Assembly (NCBI GenBank): GCA_030754235.1
Contig: JASMAS010000060.1
Location: 1 to 64,000, forward strand
DNA: 64,000 bases
From: Litorilituus sp.
GTDB lineage: Bacteria; Pseudomonadota; Gammaproteobacteria; Enterobacterales; Alteromonadaceae
Reading direction: 5' to 3'
Of this stretch, positions 39,107 through 50,312 are shown piece by piece. The translations under genes were made by a program, and so were the position numbers. Below the pieces are notes generated by a model, which made no database searches, was not told the DNA's origin, and saw only the letters and a program-made list of their open reading frames with translations. Each line of letters starts with the position of its first letter. Position 1 is the stretch's first letter.

Positions 39107-41326
39107 TTATAATCTTTTTACTTCAATAACATCATCTAATTGGCGAAGTTTTTCTAATACTCTAGATAATAACTCACTACTGGTCACTTCCATTTTAACG
39201 GTCATAATCATAGTTTGTTTAGCAAAATCGGTGTTACTTTCTATCCCTACAATACTTATTTTTTCATTGGCAATAATGGTAGAAATATCTCTAAATAACC
39301 CCTGTCTATCGCTAGCAATAATTTGCGCGTTAGCTTGATAACTTTGCTTATCATCAAGTCCCCACTGCACTTCAACTTGTCGTTCAGGTTGCGGGCTTAA
39401 CGCATTAGTTAATTGTTCGCAATCAGCTCTATGTACTGAAATACCCCGGCCTTGGGTAATAAAGCCAGAGATAGCATCTCCTGGTACAGGTGAACAACAC
39501 TTGGCTATATGTGTTAATAAGTTTCCTACGCCGGATACGGTTATGCCATTGTTATCTGTGGCAAGTTTTTTTTCATGTGAACTTTGTCTGACAAAACTTT
39601 GGGGATCTATATCTTCGACAGGTTTTAATTTATTAACCAATTGCAAAAAGTGATTAACCACCTGTTGTAATCGAGCATTGCCTGAGCCAATAGCGGCATA
39701 AAGATCATCCACCGTTTTCACATTAAAGCGTTCAGCCGCTACTTTTAAATCTGCCGGAGTCACAGTTAACTTGCTTAACTTGCTAAGCTCCCCATCTAAA
39801 AGCTCTTTACCATGGGCAAGGTACTTGTCTTTATCTTGCAGTTTAAAAAAGTGCTGAACTTTAGCCCGAGCTCGTGATGAGTGAATATAATTTAAGTTTG
39901 GATTCAACCAATCTCGACTGGGGTTTGGTTGTTTACTGGTGAGAATCTCAACTTGATCACCCGTTTGTAATCGATGGGTGAAAGGCACTATTTTGCCAAA
40001 GACTTTAGCACCAATACAGCAATGCCCTACATTTGAGTGTATATAATAAGCAAAATCTAACGGTGTTGCCCCCATCGGTAAATCAATTACATCACCACTG
40101 GGGGTAAACACATAAATTCTGTCTTCAAAGACTTGGCTGCGTAACTCATCGAGCAAAGCACCACTTTCGGCGACATCATCTTGCCATTGTATAATTTTTC
40201 TGAGCCATCCCACTTTTTCATCAAACCTTGATGATTTTTCACCACCTTTACTTGTAGCTGTTCCTTCTTTATATCGCCAATGAGCGGCGATACCAAGCTC
40301 AGCATCATCATGCATTTGCTCCGTTCTAATTTGTATTTCTATCGACTTACCTTCTGGTCCAAGTACAACGGTATGAATTGATTGATAGCCATTAGGTTTT
40401 GGCGTTGCTACATAGTCAGAAAACTCTTGACCTAAATGGTGCCACTGAGTATGTACAATACCTAATGCAGAGTAACAGTCTTGAATTTTATCTACAACAA
40501 TGCGTACTGCTCGAACATCAAACAATTGTTCAAAATCGAGAGATTTTTGCTGCATTTTTTTCCAGATACTATAGATATGTTTGGGCCTACCATAAACAGT
40601 TCCGGTAATGTTTACTTCTTTGAGTTGTTGATTCAAGTTATTCACAAAGTCTGTCATATATTGCTCGCGTTCCAAACGAGTTTCATCAAGTAACTTAGCT
40701 ATTTTTTTATAGACTTTTGGATGAAGGTACCTAAAAGAAATATCTTCTAACTCCCACTTTAATTGGCCAATACCTAGCCTATTGGCAAGTGGGGCATAAA
40801 TGGTTGCACTTTCTTTAGCGGTAATAACTCGATTTTCTTCGGCGCTATTTTTTTGGCTTCGTAAATCACATAAGCGCTCAGCAAGTTTGATCACAACAGC
40901 ACGAACATCTTCGACCATGGCCAACAACATACGACGAACATTGTCGATATTATAAGTATTTCTTTGTTCATCACCTTGCCCTTGGCTTAGCTCTTTTATC
41001 GCGGCCATTTGTTTAACACCATGGCAAAGTAAGGCGACTTCCTTAGTAAAATGTTCTGCTATAAAGTCTATATCAATATACGCTTCATCTAAAATTGGTG
41101 TTAAAAAGGCAGCCGATAGAGAATCTTTATCTAAATTAAGCCCTGATAAAATTTCAACCATTTCCATGGACTTTAGCAAACTTTCTTCACGCTTTTGAAA
41201 ATAACTTGAGACTTTTTCCCACAACTTTTCTAACGCTTGATGCTTATTTTCAGCTAATGCAAGTGCCAATAACCAGTGATGAAAATCATTACTAACTACT
41301 TGATGAGATTTGCGCACCGAAACCAT
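39107..41326 (-). CDS. relA: (p)ppGpp synthetase RelA
   Basis: Ribosome-associated synthetase that makes (p)ppGpp when uncharged tRNA enters the A site. 739 residues: an N-terminal pseudo-hydrolase domain in which the HD pair is lost, the synthetase (YSIWKKMQQK, FDVRAVRIVV, GYQSIHTVVLG), TGS (DRIYVFTPSGDVIDLPMGAT), zinc-finger region (HIAKCCSPVPGD) and C-terminal ACT domain. Loss of the hydrolase residues marks it as RelA and not SpoT. Upstream of mazG, downstream of rlmD. Confidence 0.97.
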   Translation of the reverse strand: MVSVRKSHQVVSNDFHHWLLALALAENKHQALEKLWEKVSSYFQKREESLLKSMEMVEILSGLNLDKDSLSAAFLTPILDEAYIDIDFIAEHFTKEVALLCHGVKQMAAIKELSQGQGDEQRNTYNIDNVRRMLLAMVEDVRAVVIKLAERLCDLRSQKNSAEENRVITAKESATIYAPLANRLGIGQLKWELEDISFRYLHPKVYKKIAKLLDETRLEREQYMTDFVNNLNQQLKEVNITGTVYGRPKHIYSIWKKMQQKSLDFEQLFDVRAVRIVVDKIQDCYSALGIVHTQWHHLGQEFSDYVATPKPNGYQSIHTVVLGPEGKSIEIQIRTEQMHDDAELGIAAHWRYKEGTATSKGGEKSSRFDEKVGWLRKIIQWQDDVAESGALLDELRSQVFEDRIYVFTPSGDVIDLPMGATPLDFAYYIHSNVGHCCIGAKVFGKIVPFTHRLQTGDQVEILTSKQPNPSRDWLNPNLNYIHSSRARAKVQHFFKLQDKDKYLAHGKELLDGELSKLSKLTVTPADLKVAAERFNVKTVDDLYAAIGSGNARLQQVVNHFLQLVNKLKPVEDIDPQSFVRQSSHEKKLATDNNGITVSGVGNLLTHIAKCCSPVPGDAISGFITQGRGISVHRADCEQLTNALSPQPERQVEVQWGLDDKQSYQANAQIIASDRQGLFRDISTIIANEKISIVGIESNTDFAKQTMIMTVKMEVTSSELLSRVLEKLRQLDDVIEVKRL

Positions 41327-41360
41327 GAATTTTTCCTTTTTAACACATGTGAGTTTTACT

Positions 41361-42722
41361 TTATTTAGTGAACAATACCATAGTCTCTACATGCTTTGTT
41401 TGCGAAAACATATCCACGAGGCCAATTTGGGTGATTTTATAACCTTGAGCGATTAATAACTGGCTATCTCTTGCCAGCGTTGCTGCATTGCAACTAATGT
41501 ACAAAATGGTGTGAATACCCAATTGTGAAATTTGACTAACCGCATGTTCAGCACCTGCTCGTGCAGGATCAAGGACCGCCTTAGTAAAATGCGGCTTTGC
41601 CCAAGCCAGCTCAAGCCAATGACTATTTAAGTCAGCCTGATGAAATTGACAATTAATTAATTGGTTTTCAATGGCATTAGCTGCGGCTTTATCTACCATA
41701 GCCTGTACCCCTTCAATACCCACCACACTCTTAACTTTAGTGGCTATAGGTAAGCTAAAGTTACCTAAACCACAAAATAAATCTAACACTTTGTCGCTTT
41801 TATCTAATGCTAACCACAACATAGCTTGTTGAACCATGGCTTGATTAACATGCTCATTGACTTGGATAAAGTCATGCTGAGTAAATTGTATGGTTATATT
41901 TTCTACTAATGTATAAGTTAATACTGTACCATTACATGCTATTTCCTCAGCCTTTTTGCCAAAATCAAAAACAAGTTGCCAACGATATTGTTGAGCAAAA
42001 CTCTCCCATAGCAGGCGATCTGGCTCTGTTAACCCCCTTAACTGCCTAACAATCAAAGTGATGAGATTGTCTTTACTATGCTGTTGCTTGGAAGCAATCA
42101 CCTCTATATGACCAATGGCTTTTTTCACCTCGAGTTTTGTGATTAAGGTTTGCAAGATTGGAAAAATGTTATTTAAGGGCTCTACCAAGGTAGGGCATGA
42201 CTTAATTGCTACTAATTGGTTTGTTGCTTTTTGACGAAAACCAATTGTAGGTTGAGCATTTTTATTAAACTGTACACCAATTCTAGCCTTTCGTCGGTAA
42301 TGCCATGGTTTGCCGACAATAGGAGGCTGCCAAGGTAATTGTTCAATAATTTTAGTATCAATACCGCTACGTGAAAATAACTCTATCACTTTTGTTTTTT
42401 TAAAACTTAACTGTTGTGGATAATCGAGGTGCTGTATGTTACAACCTCCACACAAAGTAAAGTGTTTACACAAAGGAAGCGCTCTGTCTTTACTTTCTTC
42501 ATTTATTTTCACTAGCTTCCCTTGGAAGAATTTATTTTTTTGCGCTATCAGTAGTGCTTCAACCTTTTCTGTAGGTAAACTGCCTTCAATAAAAATAGGT
42601 TTATTTTGATAGCGCCCTACACCACAACCATTAATATCTAACTTTTCAATATTAATTGTTAAACGTTGTTTCGCTTGAGTTGGAGAAGATTTTTTTACAC
42701 TGGCTTTAAAAAAGTTTGCCAC
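41361..42722 (-). CDS. rlmD: 23S rRNA (uracil-1939-C5) methyltransferase
   Basis: Methylates U1939 of 23S rRNA with SAM and an Fe-S cluster. The N-terminal TRAM domain (INIEKLDINGCGVGRYQNKP) precedes the cluster cysteines in CKHFTLCGGC and SCPTLV; the SAM motif is VLDLFCGLGNFSLP and the catalytic Cys is in LYISCNAATLARD. 453 residues. Start is GTG behind AAGGAAC. It is divergent from barA, as in E. coli. Confidence 0.96.
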   Translation of the reverse strand: MANFFKASVKKSSPTQAKQRLTINIEKLDINGCGVGRYQNKPIFIEGSLPTEKVEALLIAQKNKFFQGKLVKINEESKDRALPLCKHFTLCGGCNIQHLDYPQQLSFKKTKVIELFSRSGIDTKIIEQLPWQPPIVGKPWHYRRKARIGVQFNKNAQPTIGFRQKATNQLVAIKSCPTLVEPLNNIFPILQTLITKLEVKKAIGHIEVIASKQQHSKDNLITLIVRQLRGLTEPDRLLWESFAQQYRWQLVFDFGKKAEEIACNGTVLTYTLVENITIQFTQHDFIQVNEHVNQAMVQQAMLWLALDKSDKVLDLFCGLGNFSLPIATKVKSVVGIEGVQAMVDKAAANAIENQLINCQFHQADLNSHWLELAWAKPHFTKAVLDPARAGAEHAVSQISQLGIHTILYISCNAATLARDSQLLIAQGYKITQIGLVDMFSQTKHVETMVLFTK

Positions 42723-42865
42723 TATTGAATGTTCCTTCGTTGGTAAACAAGATAAACTATATAAATTGCTTCAAGCATATGACATGATAGCTTTAATTAG
42801 AGTGATTATTTTACACTAGTTTTTCTATGAGTTCTCTTATTAACTAATAGGGCTGTTCACAAGAC

Positions 42866-45661
42866 ATGCATAAAATTAGCCTTAAAAATTGGGTTATCTT
42901 ACTTACCGTATTACCAACAGCTTTGATCGGTTTTACTCTTGCCGGATACTTTTCTTATAGTAGAAGCGCAGAGTTGGATGACTTTTTAAATTTACGTGCT
43001 CAAAGTATTATCGAACCCCTAGCCCTTGCCGCTAAAATGCCTTTATCAAATAATAACAGAGAGCAACTGCGTCAATTAATCAGCTTTGCTCATCGAAGTC
43101 AGTCCAGTATAGTCAAAACCATTGCTATATTTACGTTAGATAATCAAATTTTTATTACCAGTGCTTATCATGGTGACACTAATAAAATGCGCTTAAAAGC
43201 AGGACAAAAATTACCTAGCTACACGATTGCCGAAGAACTCAATGATTTTATTATTTACCGAACACCTATTATCGACGAAAACAAAAAAAATTCGTCCAGT
43301 GCTCCACTTATACTTGGCTACATTGCTGTTCACATTGACAAAAGCAGTATAAAATTCAACCAGCAAAATCAATATATCATTGCACTGACCTTAGCACTTT
43401 TCGGAGTTTTACTCAGTATTATTTTTGCTAGAAGATTAATACATAATGTGGCTAAACCTGTTGACACAATGGTAGAAGCAATAGATAGAATTCGTGAAGA
43501 TAAATTAGAAAGCCGTGTTAGTGGCAAATTTGTAGGTGAACTTAATTTCCTAAAAAAGGGTATCAATGCCATAGCAGAGAAGTTAGGCAATAATAACAAT
43601 GATATGCAGGGAAAAATTGATCAAGCCACTATCGATTTTCGTGAAAATGCAGAACAACTTGAAATTCAAAATGTTGAATTAAGTATCGCAAAGAAAAAAG
43701 CACAAGAAGCGAATAAAATTAAATCTGAATTTTTGGCCAATATGAGCCATGAATTACGTACGCCGCTTAATGGTGTTATTGGTTTTACTCGTCAAGTGCT
43801 TAAGACTCCATTAAGTGGTCCACAAAGAGATTATTTACAAACCATTGATAGGTCAGCTAATAATTTGCTTACAATCATCAACGATATTCTAGATTTTTCT
43901 AAACTAGAAGCAGGTAAAATGGTTATCGAAAGTATTCCTTTTTCTTTACGAGAAGCAATCGATGATAGCCTAGTTTTACTTGCCCCTAGCGCCCACAAAA
44001 AGAATATAGAACTTTCTATTAATATAGATAAATCTATACCTGACTCTTTGTTAGGGGATGCTATGCGCATTAAGCAAATCATGAGCAATTTAGTGGGAAA
44101 TGCGATTAAATTTACCCAAGAGGGCTCGGTAATGATTGAGGTAACTCATCAAAATAATACCGCTAAACACGCAACAATAAAAATAATGGTTGTCGATACG
44201 GGTATTGGCATGAGTGATGAACAACAACAAACCATTTTTAGTTCTTTCTCCCAAGCAGATCAAAGTATTACTCGCCTATATGGTGGTAGTGGCTTGGGAT
44301 TAGTTATTTGTCAACGACTTGCTTTTGAAATGAAAGGGGATGTTGGCTTTAGTAGCGATGAAAATCAAGGTTCATCTTTTTGGTTTAGCTTTGAATGTGA
44401 AGTTAACTCTTTATCCCTTAGCAATGAGCTCGACACACAACAATTAGCCAATAAAACCATCCTATATTACGAACCACACCCACATACCAGAGCAGCAACT
44501 TGTGATATACTTTCGCAGTGGAACATGCAGATAACTTGTGTTCAGAGCATAGCTGCGCTTAATCAAGCGGTAATAACTGCTGATAAAAAAGTATCATTCG
44601 AATATGCTTTAATAGGCCATGATAATTCATCAACCGCATTAAGTGAGCTGAAGAAGACAATTGCTCAAATAAAACCACATATAGAAAAAATTCATTTAGC
44701 AATGAATAGCAATTCACCAAGCTTGCAGGAAGCACTGATTTCTTGTGGTGCGCTTAGTTGTCTAAGCAAGCCAATTACGGCCAGCAAACTCAACTTCTCG
44801 CTACTCTCTCAAGAATACAACCAACTAGATTCAAAAAATAAAATACTACCAATTAAGGTGTTAGCTGTTGATGACAATGAGGCTAACCTTAAATTGATAA
44901 ATGCTCTATTGCTTGAGCAGGTGAGTGAAGTAGTTCTGGCTGAAAACGGTATAAAAGCAATAGAGCTTTGTAAATCTGAAACCTTTGCATTGATTTTTAT
45001 GGATATTCAAATGCCGGTAATGGACGGTATCACCACACTTAAAAAAATTAAAAGTGAAACGATTAATGGTAAAACACCTATCATCGCGGTGACAGCTCAT
45101 GCGTTAAGTGGTGAAAAAGAAAAAATGCAACAACAAGGATTTAATGCCTATATGACTAAACCCATCGATGAAACGATGCTCTGTCATATTATTTATGAAT
45201 ATTGTGATCTAGAAAAAGCATTTTCCGGCATTTCCGATGGCAAAATTAAACAAAACCATCAACAGCTAGGGTTAATTAGCGCTAATACCAACCTCACCAT
45301 ACAATCCGCTGTTATTGATTGGCCTTTATCCATTCAAAGGGCTGCTGGGAAAGAAGATTTAGCAAAAGAAATGTTAGCAGGCTTAGTCGATAGCCTAGCG
45401 GATAATGAAAAATATATTAGCCAAGCTTTGATTGATGAAGATATAAACACATTGAAACAGCGGATTCATCAACTCAATGGCAGCTGCTGCTATACTGGCG
45501 TACCCAGTCTACATAATATCTGCCAGTATATTGAAACTAAATTAAAAACATCGAATTCCTTAGCTGATTTAGAGCCTGAATTCTTAGAACTTTTTGAGCA
45601 AATTGAACTGGTGCTAGCTGAAGCTAATAAACTATTTGATAGCTTAGATGACGTTAATTAA
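42866..45661 (+). CDS. barA: Hybrid sensor histidine kinase BarA
   Basis: Membrane sensor that phosphorylates UvrY/GacA and, through it, drives the Csr small-RNA switch. Two membrane helices (about 10-31 and 170-190) bracket a periplasmic loop; then HAMP, HisKA with His295 in MSHELRTPLNG, the ATPase domain, a degenerate receiver (about 520-650, no acceptor Asp apparent), a true receiver with Asp713 in FMDIQMPVMDG, and an Hpt domain with His868. This full tripartite phosphorelay layout and the position next to rlmD and relA identify BarA. No uvrY or csrB is in the window. Confidence 0.95.
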   Translation: MHKISLKNWVILLTVLPTALIGFTLAGYFSYSRSAELDDFLNLRAQSIIEPLALAAKMPLSNNNREQLRQLISFAHRSQSSIVKTIAIFTLDNQIFITSAYHGDTNKMRLKAGQKLPSYTIAEELNDFIIYRTPIIDENKKNSSSAPLILGYIAVHIDKSSIKFNQQNQYIIALTLALFGVLLSIIFARRLIHNVAKPVDTMVEAIDRIREDKLESRVSGKFVGELNFLKKGINAIAEKLGNNNNDMQGKIDQATIDFRENAEQLEIQNVELSIAKKKAQEANKIKSEFLANMSHELRTPLNGVIGFTRQVLKTPLSGPQRDYLQTIDRSANNLLTIINDILDFSKLEAGKMVIESIPFSLREAIDDSLVLLAPSAHKKNIELSINIDKSIPDSLLGDAMRIKQIMSNLVGNAIKFTQEGSVMIEVTHQNNTAKHATIKIMVVDTGIGMSDEQQQTIFSSFSQADQSITRLYGGSGLGLVICQRLAFEMKGDVGFSSDENQGSSFWFSFECEVNSLSLSNELDTQQLANKTILYYEPHPHTRAATCDILSQWNMQITCVQSIAALNQAVITADKKVSFEYALIGHDNSSTALSELKKTIAQIKPHIEKIHLAMNSNSPSLQEALISCGALSCLSKPITASKLNFSLLSQEYNQLDSKNKILPIKVLAVDDNEANLKLINALLLEQVSEVVLAENGIKAIELCKSETFALIFMDIQMPVMDGITTLKKIKSETINGKTPIIAVTAHALSGEKEKMQQQGFNAYMTKPIDETMLCHIIYEYCDLEKAFSGISDGKIKQNHQQLGLISANTNLTIQSAVIDWPLSIQRAAGKEDLAKEMLAGLVDSLADNEKYISQALIDEDINTLKQRIHQLNGSCCYTGVPSLHNICQYIETKLKTSNSLADLEPEFLELFEQIELVLAEANKLFDSLDDVN

Positions 45662-45690
45662 TCCTCCTCTTTAGCGTTATTCAAATAAGG

Positions 45691-46068
45691 TTATGAGAGT
45701 GTTACAAAAGCGGTGGCATAAAGCTTTTCATCCGCAAGAGAGATATGCCAGTGGTTAGCATTTAGGGATTTTGCTATCTCTAAGGCACGCTCGGTAAGTA
45801 TAAGCATTGGTTGACCGCTATCTAGCGAGTGGATAGTGAAATGTTGAAAAGAAACCCCATTAGCAATCCCCGTTCCAAGGGCTTTCGCAGCAGCCTCTTT
45901 ACCTGCCCACCTTTTAGCTAAAAAGCGTTCAGGGTTATTAATTTCACTATAATGTGTATACTCTCTTGGCGTCAGTACACGCCTAGCTAAGCGCTCACGT
46001 GTTCTTTGTGCCATATGAATAATACGATTAATTTCTATAATGTCAGTGCCTATTCCAATTACAGGCAT
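45691..46068 (-). CDS. acpS: Holo-[acyl-carrier-protein] synthase
   Basis: Transfers 4'-phosphopantetheine from CoA to acyl carrier protein. Metal-binding Asp in GIGTDIIEINR and the Glu in RWAGKEAAAKALGTG are present. The frame opens with GTG at 46074, one base from AGGAG, which is too close; the ATG at 46068 has proper spacing and gives MPVIGIGTDI. End of the long rpoE-lep-rnc-era-recO-pdxJ-acpS series; separated from pdxJ by a palindromic element. Confidence 0.95.
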   Translation of the reverse strand: MPVIGIGTDIIEINRIIHMAQRTRERLARRVLTPREYTHYSEINNPERFLAKRWAGKEAAAKALGTGIANGVSFQHFTIHSLDSGQPMLILTERALEIAKSLNANHWHISLADEKLYATAFVTLS

Positions 46069-46103
46069 ACACACTCTCCTATTCTCTCAACTCTATAGTG
46101 CTT

Positions 46104-46157
46104 ATACCAAGTACATTAATCGACCACTTCGAAAGGAGTTATTAATGTAATTGGTAT
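46104..46157. repeat. Palindromic intergenic element (MITE- or REP-like)
   Basis: ATACCAAGTACATTAAT (46104-46120) and ATTAATGTAATTGGTAT (46141-46157) form a 17-bp inverted repeat with one mismatch around a 20-bp centre that is itself partly symmetric (ACTTCGAAAG). It lies between pdxJ and acpS. Similar palindromes starting ATACCAA are, as I recall, frequent between genes in Colwellia and relatives, so this is probably one of a dispersed family. I noticed no second copy in this window. Confidence 0.5.
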
Positions 46158-46167
46158 TATACGCTAG

Positions 46168-46908
46168 CTAGCGATTACTCGCTCTTGCTGCTAACATTAA
46201 TGTTTTCATATCTCGAACTGCCTTATCTAAACCATCGATAGCAGCGCGAGCAATAATGGCATGACCAATATTTAATTCAATAATCTCTTCAATAGCAGCA
46301 ATGGGCTTAACATTAAAATAATTTAAACCATGGCCAGCATTAACGTTAAGCCCAATGCCATGGGCATACTTAATACCTTCAATTAAACGTTGTAATTCCG
46401 CTTGTTGCTCAGTATCTGAATTGGCATCTGCATAATGACCTGTATGGATTTCAATATACGTTGCTCCCGTTGCTAAAGCGGCATCGATTTGACTTTTATC
46501 TGCATCAATAAATAAACTAACTTGTGTGCCAACAGCAGCTATTTTTTTTACTGCATCGGTTACTTTAGCGAGTTGAGCAACTACATCTAATCCACCTTCA
46601 GTGGTTAACTCTTCACGCTTTTCTGGTACTAAACAACAAAAGGCTGGCTTAACATCACACGCTATGGCCACCATTTCATCAGTCACTGCCATTTCAAAAT
46701 TCATGCGAGTATGTAAGGTTTCTTTTAATACATAAATGTCTCTGTCTTGAATGTGGCGTCTGTCTTCTCTAAGATGAACCGTTATACCATCTGCACCGGC
46801 ATGCTCAGCTACACTTGCAGCATAAACGGGATCAGGGTAATTAGTACCTCGAGCTTGACGCAATGTTGCGATATGATCAACGTTAACCCCTAGCAATATT
46901 TCGTTCAT
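46168..46908 (-). CDS. pdxJ: Pyridoxine 5'-phosphate synthase
   Basis: Last step of de novo vitamin B6 synthesis, joining deoxyxylulose phosphate and 3-amino-2-oxopropyl phosphate. 246 residues in a TIM barrel; [30 protein letters not shown] and [11 protein letters not shown] are typical. Four bases downstream of recO, the same coupling as in E. coli. Confidence 0.98.
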   Translation of the reverse strand: MNEILLGVNVDHIATLRQARGTNYPDPVYAASVAEHAGADGITVHLREDRRHIQDRDIYVLKETLHTRMNFEMAVTDEMVAIACDVKPAFCCLVPEKREELTTEGGLDVVAQLAKVTDAVKKIAAVGTQVSLFIDADKSQIDAALATGATYIEIHTGHYADANSDTEQQAELQRLIEGIKYAHGIGLNVNAGHGLNYFNVKPIAAIEEIIELNIGHAIIARAAIDGLDKAVRDMKTLMLAARASNR

Positions 46909-46912
46909 ATTT

Positions 46913-47635
46913 TTATCTCTTATTTTTTGTGAATAATTGTCGACTGTTTAGCACTTTACCATCAAGCAAGTGATTAAAGACATCCCTCATTAATAATTTA
47001 AAGGTATGCTTTGCTCCTTGATGCACAAGCACTTTACCATCTAATACATGTTCAGCAATTGATTGTATATGTTCAATAGAAAACCAAGGTGTGGTTATCT
47101 TGTTGACAGAATACTGATAAGCAGGCATAAAGCCTTCTTCTGGTAGAAAGTAAAAGCCAACAACATGCTTAGGTTGTTCAGCAAATACAGGGCTAAAATC
47201 AAAGGATAAGCCCAGTTCATCTAACAAAACTAATTCAAACTGCCGTAGTTGTTGTGCTATCTCTAAACCTTGAGAGAGTGCTAATAAGGCCGCTTGATAG
47301 TGACTAAATAAGTATTCGCAGGCTATTTCATCATTAAGCAGTTTTACCAATAGCTCATTAATATAAAAAGCGCTATAGAGATGATCTTTGCTTAAAGGGA
47401 AAGATTTAGCAGTAGCATCAATAGTAGTGATCCGTTTTAACGACGTTCCTTGCCCTTTCAAAGCCAGTGTTATCGGTAAGAAAGGTTGTAATAAGGCTTT
47501 TTTAATAGAGCGTTTTGATTGACCAACATAAACTAGCGCTGACACTTTACCTTGATCTTCGGTCAACAACTCAACCAGTTGCTGGTTTTCTTTAAATGGG
47601 CGAGTATGAAGCACAAAGGCTCTTTGCTCGTGCAT
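46913..47635 (-). CDS. recO: DNA repair protein RecO
   Basis: Works with RecF and RecR to load RecA on gaps coated with single-strand binding protein. N-terminal OB fold ([34 protein letters not shown]) and a C-terminal helical domain ([12 protein letters not shown]). The four-Cys zinc site of some RecO proteins is absent, as is common in this group. 240 residues. Confidence 0.95.
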   Translation of the reverse strand: MHEQRAFVLHTRPFKENQQLVELLTEDQGKVSALVYVGQSKRSIKKALLQPFLPITLALKGQGTSLKRITTIDATAKSFPLSKDHLYSAFYINELLVKLLNDEIACEYLFSHYQAALLALSQGLEIAQQLRQFELVLLDELGLSFDFSPVFAEQPKHVVGFYFLPEEGFMPAYQYSVNKITTPWFSIEHIQSIAEHVLDGKVLVHQGAKHTFKLLMRDVFNHLLDGKVLNSRQLFTKNKR

Positions 47636-47700
47636 TTTATTTACTATGCCTAGGGTATATATTATGAGCTTGTAGTAAAAATACTAGCATGGCAAATAAC

Positions 47701-48615
47701 CTAACCCGAATAATCATCACCGTAACCCAAACTGCGTAATGCTCGTTCATCATCTGCCCAGCCCGACTTTACTTTGACCCAAGTTTCCAAAAATACTTTA
47801 GCATCAAATAAGTTTTCCATGTCACGTCTTGCTTCTTGGCCAATGGTTTTCAAGCGCTCACCTTTATTGCCTATGATCATACGTTTTTGACTGTCTCGTT
47901 CAACAAGCACTAAAGCGTTAATATGAATAATACCTTTGCTATCCATTTTAAATTGCTCTATTTCAACTGTGGTTGAATAAGGTAATTCATCACCAGTAAA
48001 ACGAATCAGTTTTTCACGAATAATTTCTGACGCCATAAAACGGCTTGAGCGATCGGTAATATGATCTTCTGGAAACCAAAAATCACTCTCTGGTAAACTC
48101 TCTAAACAAAGTTTAGCAATGGTATCGACACCATTACCTTTAGTGGCTGAAATAGGGACTATATCGCTAAAATCATGCATAGCACCGAGTTTTTGTAGAT
48201 GTGGGAGTAAATCATCTTTATCGGCAATATTATCAACCTTGTTAACGACTAAAATACAAGGTGAGCCGCTTTTTTTGATTTTGTTAAGTACCAAGTCATC
48301 ATCAGGTGTCCAATTGGTTCCTTCAACAAGAAAAACCACTAACTCTACTTCAGCAATTGTGCTAGTTGCCGCTCTATTCATCAAACGATTTATAGCGCGT
48401 TTTTCTTCCGAGTGTAAGCCGGGAGTATCCACTAAAATAGCTTGTTTATTTTCTTCGGTTAGAATACCTAAAATTCGATGTCTTGTTGTTTGTGGCTTAC
48501 GGGAGGTAATGCTAATTTTTTGACCTAACAAAGCATTAAGCAATGTAGATTTACCTACATTAGGACGACCCACAATCGCAATTAAACCAGCATAGGTTAA
48601 CTCTGTCTTCATCAC
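47701..48615 (-). CDS. era: GTPase Era
   Basis: Essential GTPase that binds the 3' end of 16S rRNA during 30S maturation. G1 [15 protein letters not shown]3 DTPGLH, G4 NKVD, and a C-terminal KH domain ([22 protein letters not shown]). 304 residues. The frame opens with GTG directly followed by ATG (48612); either may be used. It abuts the rnc stop codon, so the two are coupled. Confidence 0.98.
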   Translation of the reverse strand: MMKTELTYAGLIAIVGRPNVGKSTLLNALLGQKISITSRKPQTTRHRILGILTEENKQAILVDTPGLHSEEKRAINRLMNRAATSTIAEVELVVFLVEGTNWTPDDDLVLNKIKKSGSPCILVVNKVDNIADKDDLLPHLQKLGAMHDFSDIVPISATKGNGVDTIAKLCLESLPESDFWFPEDHITDRSSRFMASEIIREKLIRFTGDELPYSTTVEIEQFKMDSKGIIHINALVLVERDSQKRMIIGNKGERLKTIGQEARRDMENLFDAKVFLETWVKVKSGWADDERALRSLGYGDDYSG

Positions 48616-49365
48616 TTATTGGCCCTTTTTAGCTGAATTTTTTTTGGCATCTTTCTTTTTAGTGTTGTCACTTTTTATTATAGCAAGCACTTGTTGCGCG
48701 GCCTCTTGTTCGGCTTTACGTCTACTTGCCCCTTTAGCAACGACTTGGTGGTCTATCACTTCAGTACTGCATCGCACGGTAAATTGTTGATTATGAGACT
48801 GCCCTGTCGTGTCAATCACCTCATAAAGAGGCAAAGAAATTTTTCTACCTTGTAGGTATTCTTGTAAACGGGTTTTAGGATCTTTTTGTTCATGACCCGG
48901 TTTAATAGCACTTAACCGTTGAGCAAACCAATTTAAGATCAGTGCCTTGCAAGCAGTAATATCTGAGTCTAAATACACAGCACCAATAATGGATTCAATG
49001 GCATCTTCTAAAATAGATTCACGTCGATGACCACCACTTTTTAATTCACCTGGGCCCAGTATTAGATAACTACCTAAGTCAAATCCTCGTCCAATTTCAG
49101 CTAAGGTTACGCCTTTAACTAAACTAGATCGCATACGCGTTAAGTCACCCTCGTTATGCATAGGAAACTGTTCAAATAGTGCCTGAGCAATAACAAAGCC
49201 TAAAATAGAGTCACCTAAAAATTCTAACCTTTCGTTATGTTGACCTTTAGCACTTCGGTGTGTAATCGCTTGAATCAACAAACTAGGATCTTTAAAGCTA
49301 TAACCTATACTTTTAGAAAGGCGCGCTATGGCTTGATCTTTATTGGCTTTAACATGCAATGCCAT
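48616..49365 (-). CDS. rnc: Ribonuclease III
   Basis: Cleaves double-stranded RNA, including the rRNA precursors. Signature [13 protein letters not shown] with the catalytic Glu/Asp pair, second acidic cluster [14 protein letters not shown], and a C-terminal dsRNA-binding domain ([12 protein letters not shown]… [16 protein letters not shown]). 249 residues, with a basic tail. Its ATG overlaps the lepB stop (TAATG). Confidence 0.98.
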   Translation of the reverse strand: MALHVKANKDQAIARLSKSIGYSFKDPSLLIQAITHRSAKGQHNERLEFLGDSILGFVIAQALFEQFPMHNEGDLTRMRSSLVKGVTLAEIGRGFDLGSYLILGPGELKSGGHRRESILEDAIESIIGAVYLDSDITACKALILNWFAQRLSAIKPGHEQKDPKTRLQEYLQGRKISLPLYEVIDTTGQSHNQQFTVRCSTEVIDHQVVAKGASRRKAEQEAAQQVLAIIKSDNTKKKDAKKNSAKKGQ

Positions 49366-50285
49366 TAGCGAATAGCACCGATACGCTCAAAGCGTATATT
49401 TGTTGGTATCCAAGCGGGTAAAAAACTATCTTCGCTGCGATTAAAATCAAAACTCATCCAAACAGCCACGGCTTCACCCACTAAGTTTTCTTCGGGAACA
49501 AATCCCCAAAAACGTCCATCTAAAGAATTATCTCTATTATCGCCCATCACAAAGTAATGACCAGCAGGAACAAAAAATTCATCCTTTGCTGTACCCGCTT
49601 GTGGAAAATAGCGATTAGTTCTAGGCATGGTATTTTGATCATTCAAAATGTTATGGGTTTTATTTAACATTTGAGCTGTATACTGGTTCATGCCTGCTTC
49701 TGCATCAGGGCCTTGATATTTATGAGTAAAGGTATTGACTACTTGTGTATACGTTGGACACTTTGCATCTTCTTCTTTACATGCGGGTTTAATATAAAGG
49801 GATTTATTTTTATACACTACTCTATCCCCTGGTAAGCCAATAACACGCTTAATATAATCAACTCGCGTATCTAGTGGATATTTAAACACCACTACATCGC
49901 CACGCTCGGGCAAGCCTATATCGAAAAACTTGTTGCGCACGACAGGATCTTTTAAACCATAGTTATACTTATTAACGAGTATAAAATCACCATCGAGTAA
50001 TGTTGGCATCATCGAGCCGGAAGGGATTTGAAATGGTTCATATAAAAAAGAGCGTAATACTAATACAAAAGCAATCACAGGAAAGATTTGTATTGACGTA
50101 TCAACTAAGGGTGAAGGCTCCATTAAAGTTGCTATGGTTTCTCGTGGAAGCTCTATCGCACTTTTTTCTTGTGCTGAAACCACACTTAAACGGCGCTGAG
50201 GTGCTAAGTAAAATTTATCTGCAAGCCATACAATTCCTGTAATAACAGTTATTGCCACAAGAATAATTGAAAAATAAACAGCCAT
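49365..50285 (-). CDS. lepB: Signal peptidase I
   Basis: Removes signal peptides at the periplasmic face of the inner membrane. Two N-terminal helices (about 3-22 and 63-80) precede the catalytic domain with Ser91 in PSGSMMPTL and Lys146 in [12 protein letters not shown], the Ser/Lys dyad at the same positions as in E. coli. [14 protein letters not shown] is box E. 306 residues. Located between lepA and rnc. Confidence 0.98.
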   Translation of the reverse strand: MAVYFSIILVAITVITGIVWLADKFYLAPQRRLSVVSAQEKSAIELPRETIATLMEPSPLVDTSIQIFPVIAFVLVLRSFLYEPFQIPSGSMMPTLLDGDFILVNKYNYGLKDPVVRNKFFDIGLPERGDVVVFKYPLDTRVDYIKRVIGLPGDRVVYKNKSLYIKPACKEEDAKCPTYTQVVNTFTHKYQGPDAEAGMNQYTAQMLNKTHNILNDQNTMPRTNRYFPQAGTAKDEFFVPAGHYFVMGDNRDNSLDGRFWGFVPEENLVGEAVAVWMSFDFNRSEDSFLPAWIPTNIRFERIGAIR

Positions 50286-50312
50286 ATTTGTCCTTTTATA
50301 AAAAAATCAATC

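Noticed and set aside
48119-48523. 134-codon open frame on the + strand within era
   Set aside because: Antisense shadow of the Era GTPase domain with no ribosome-binding site or family resemblance.
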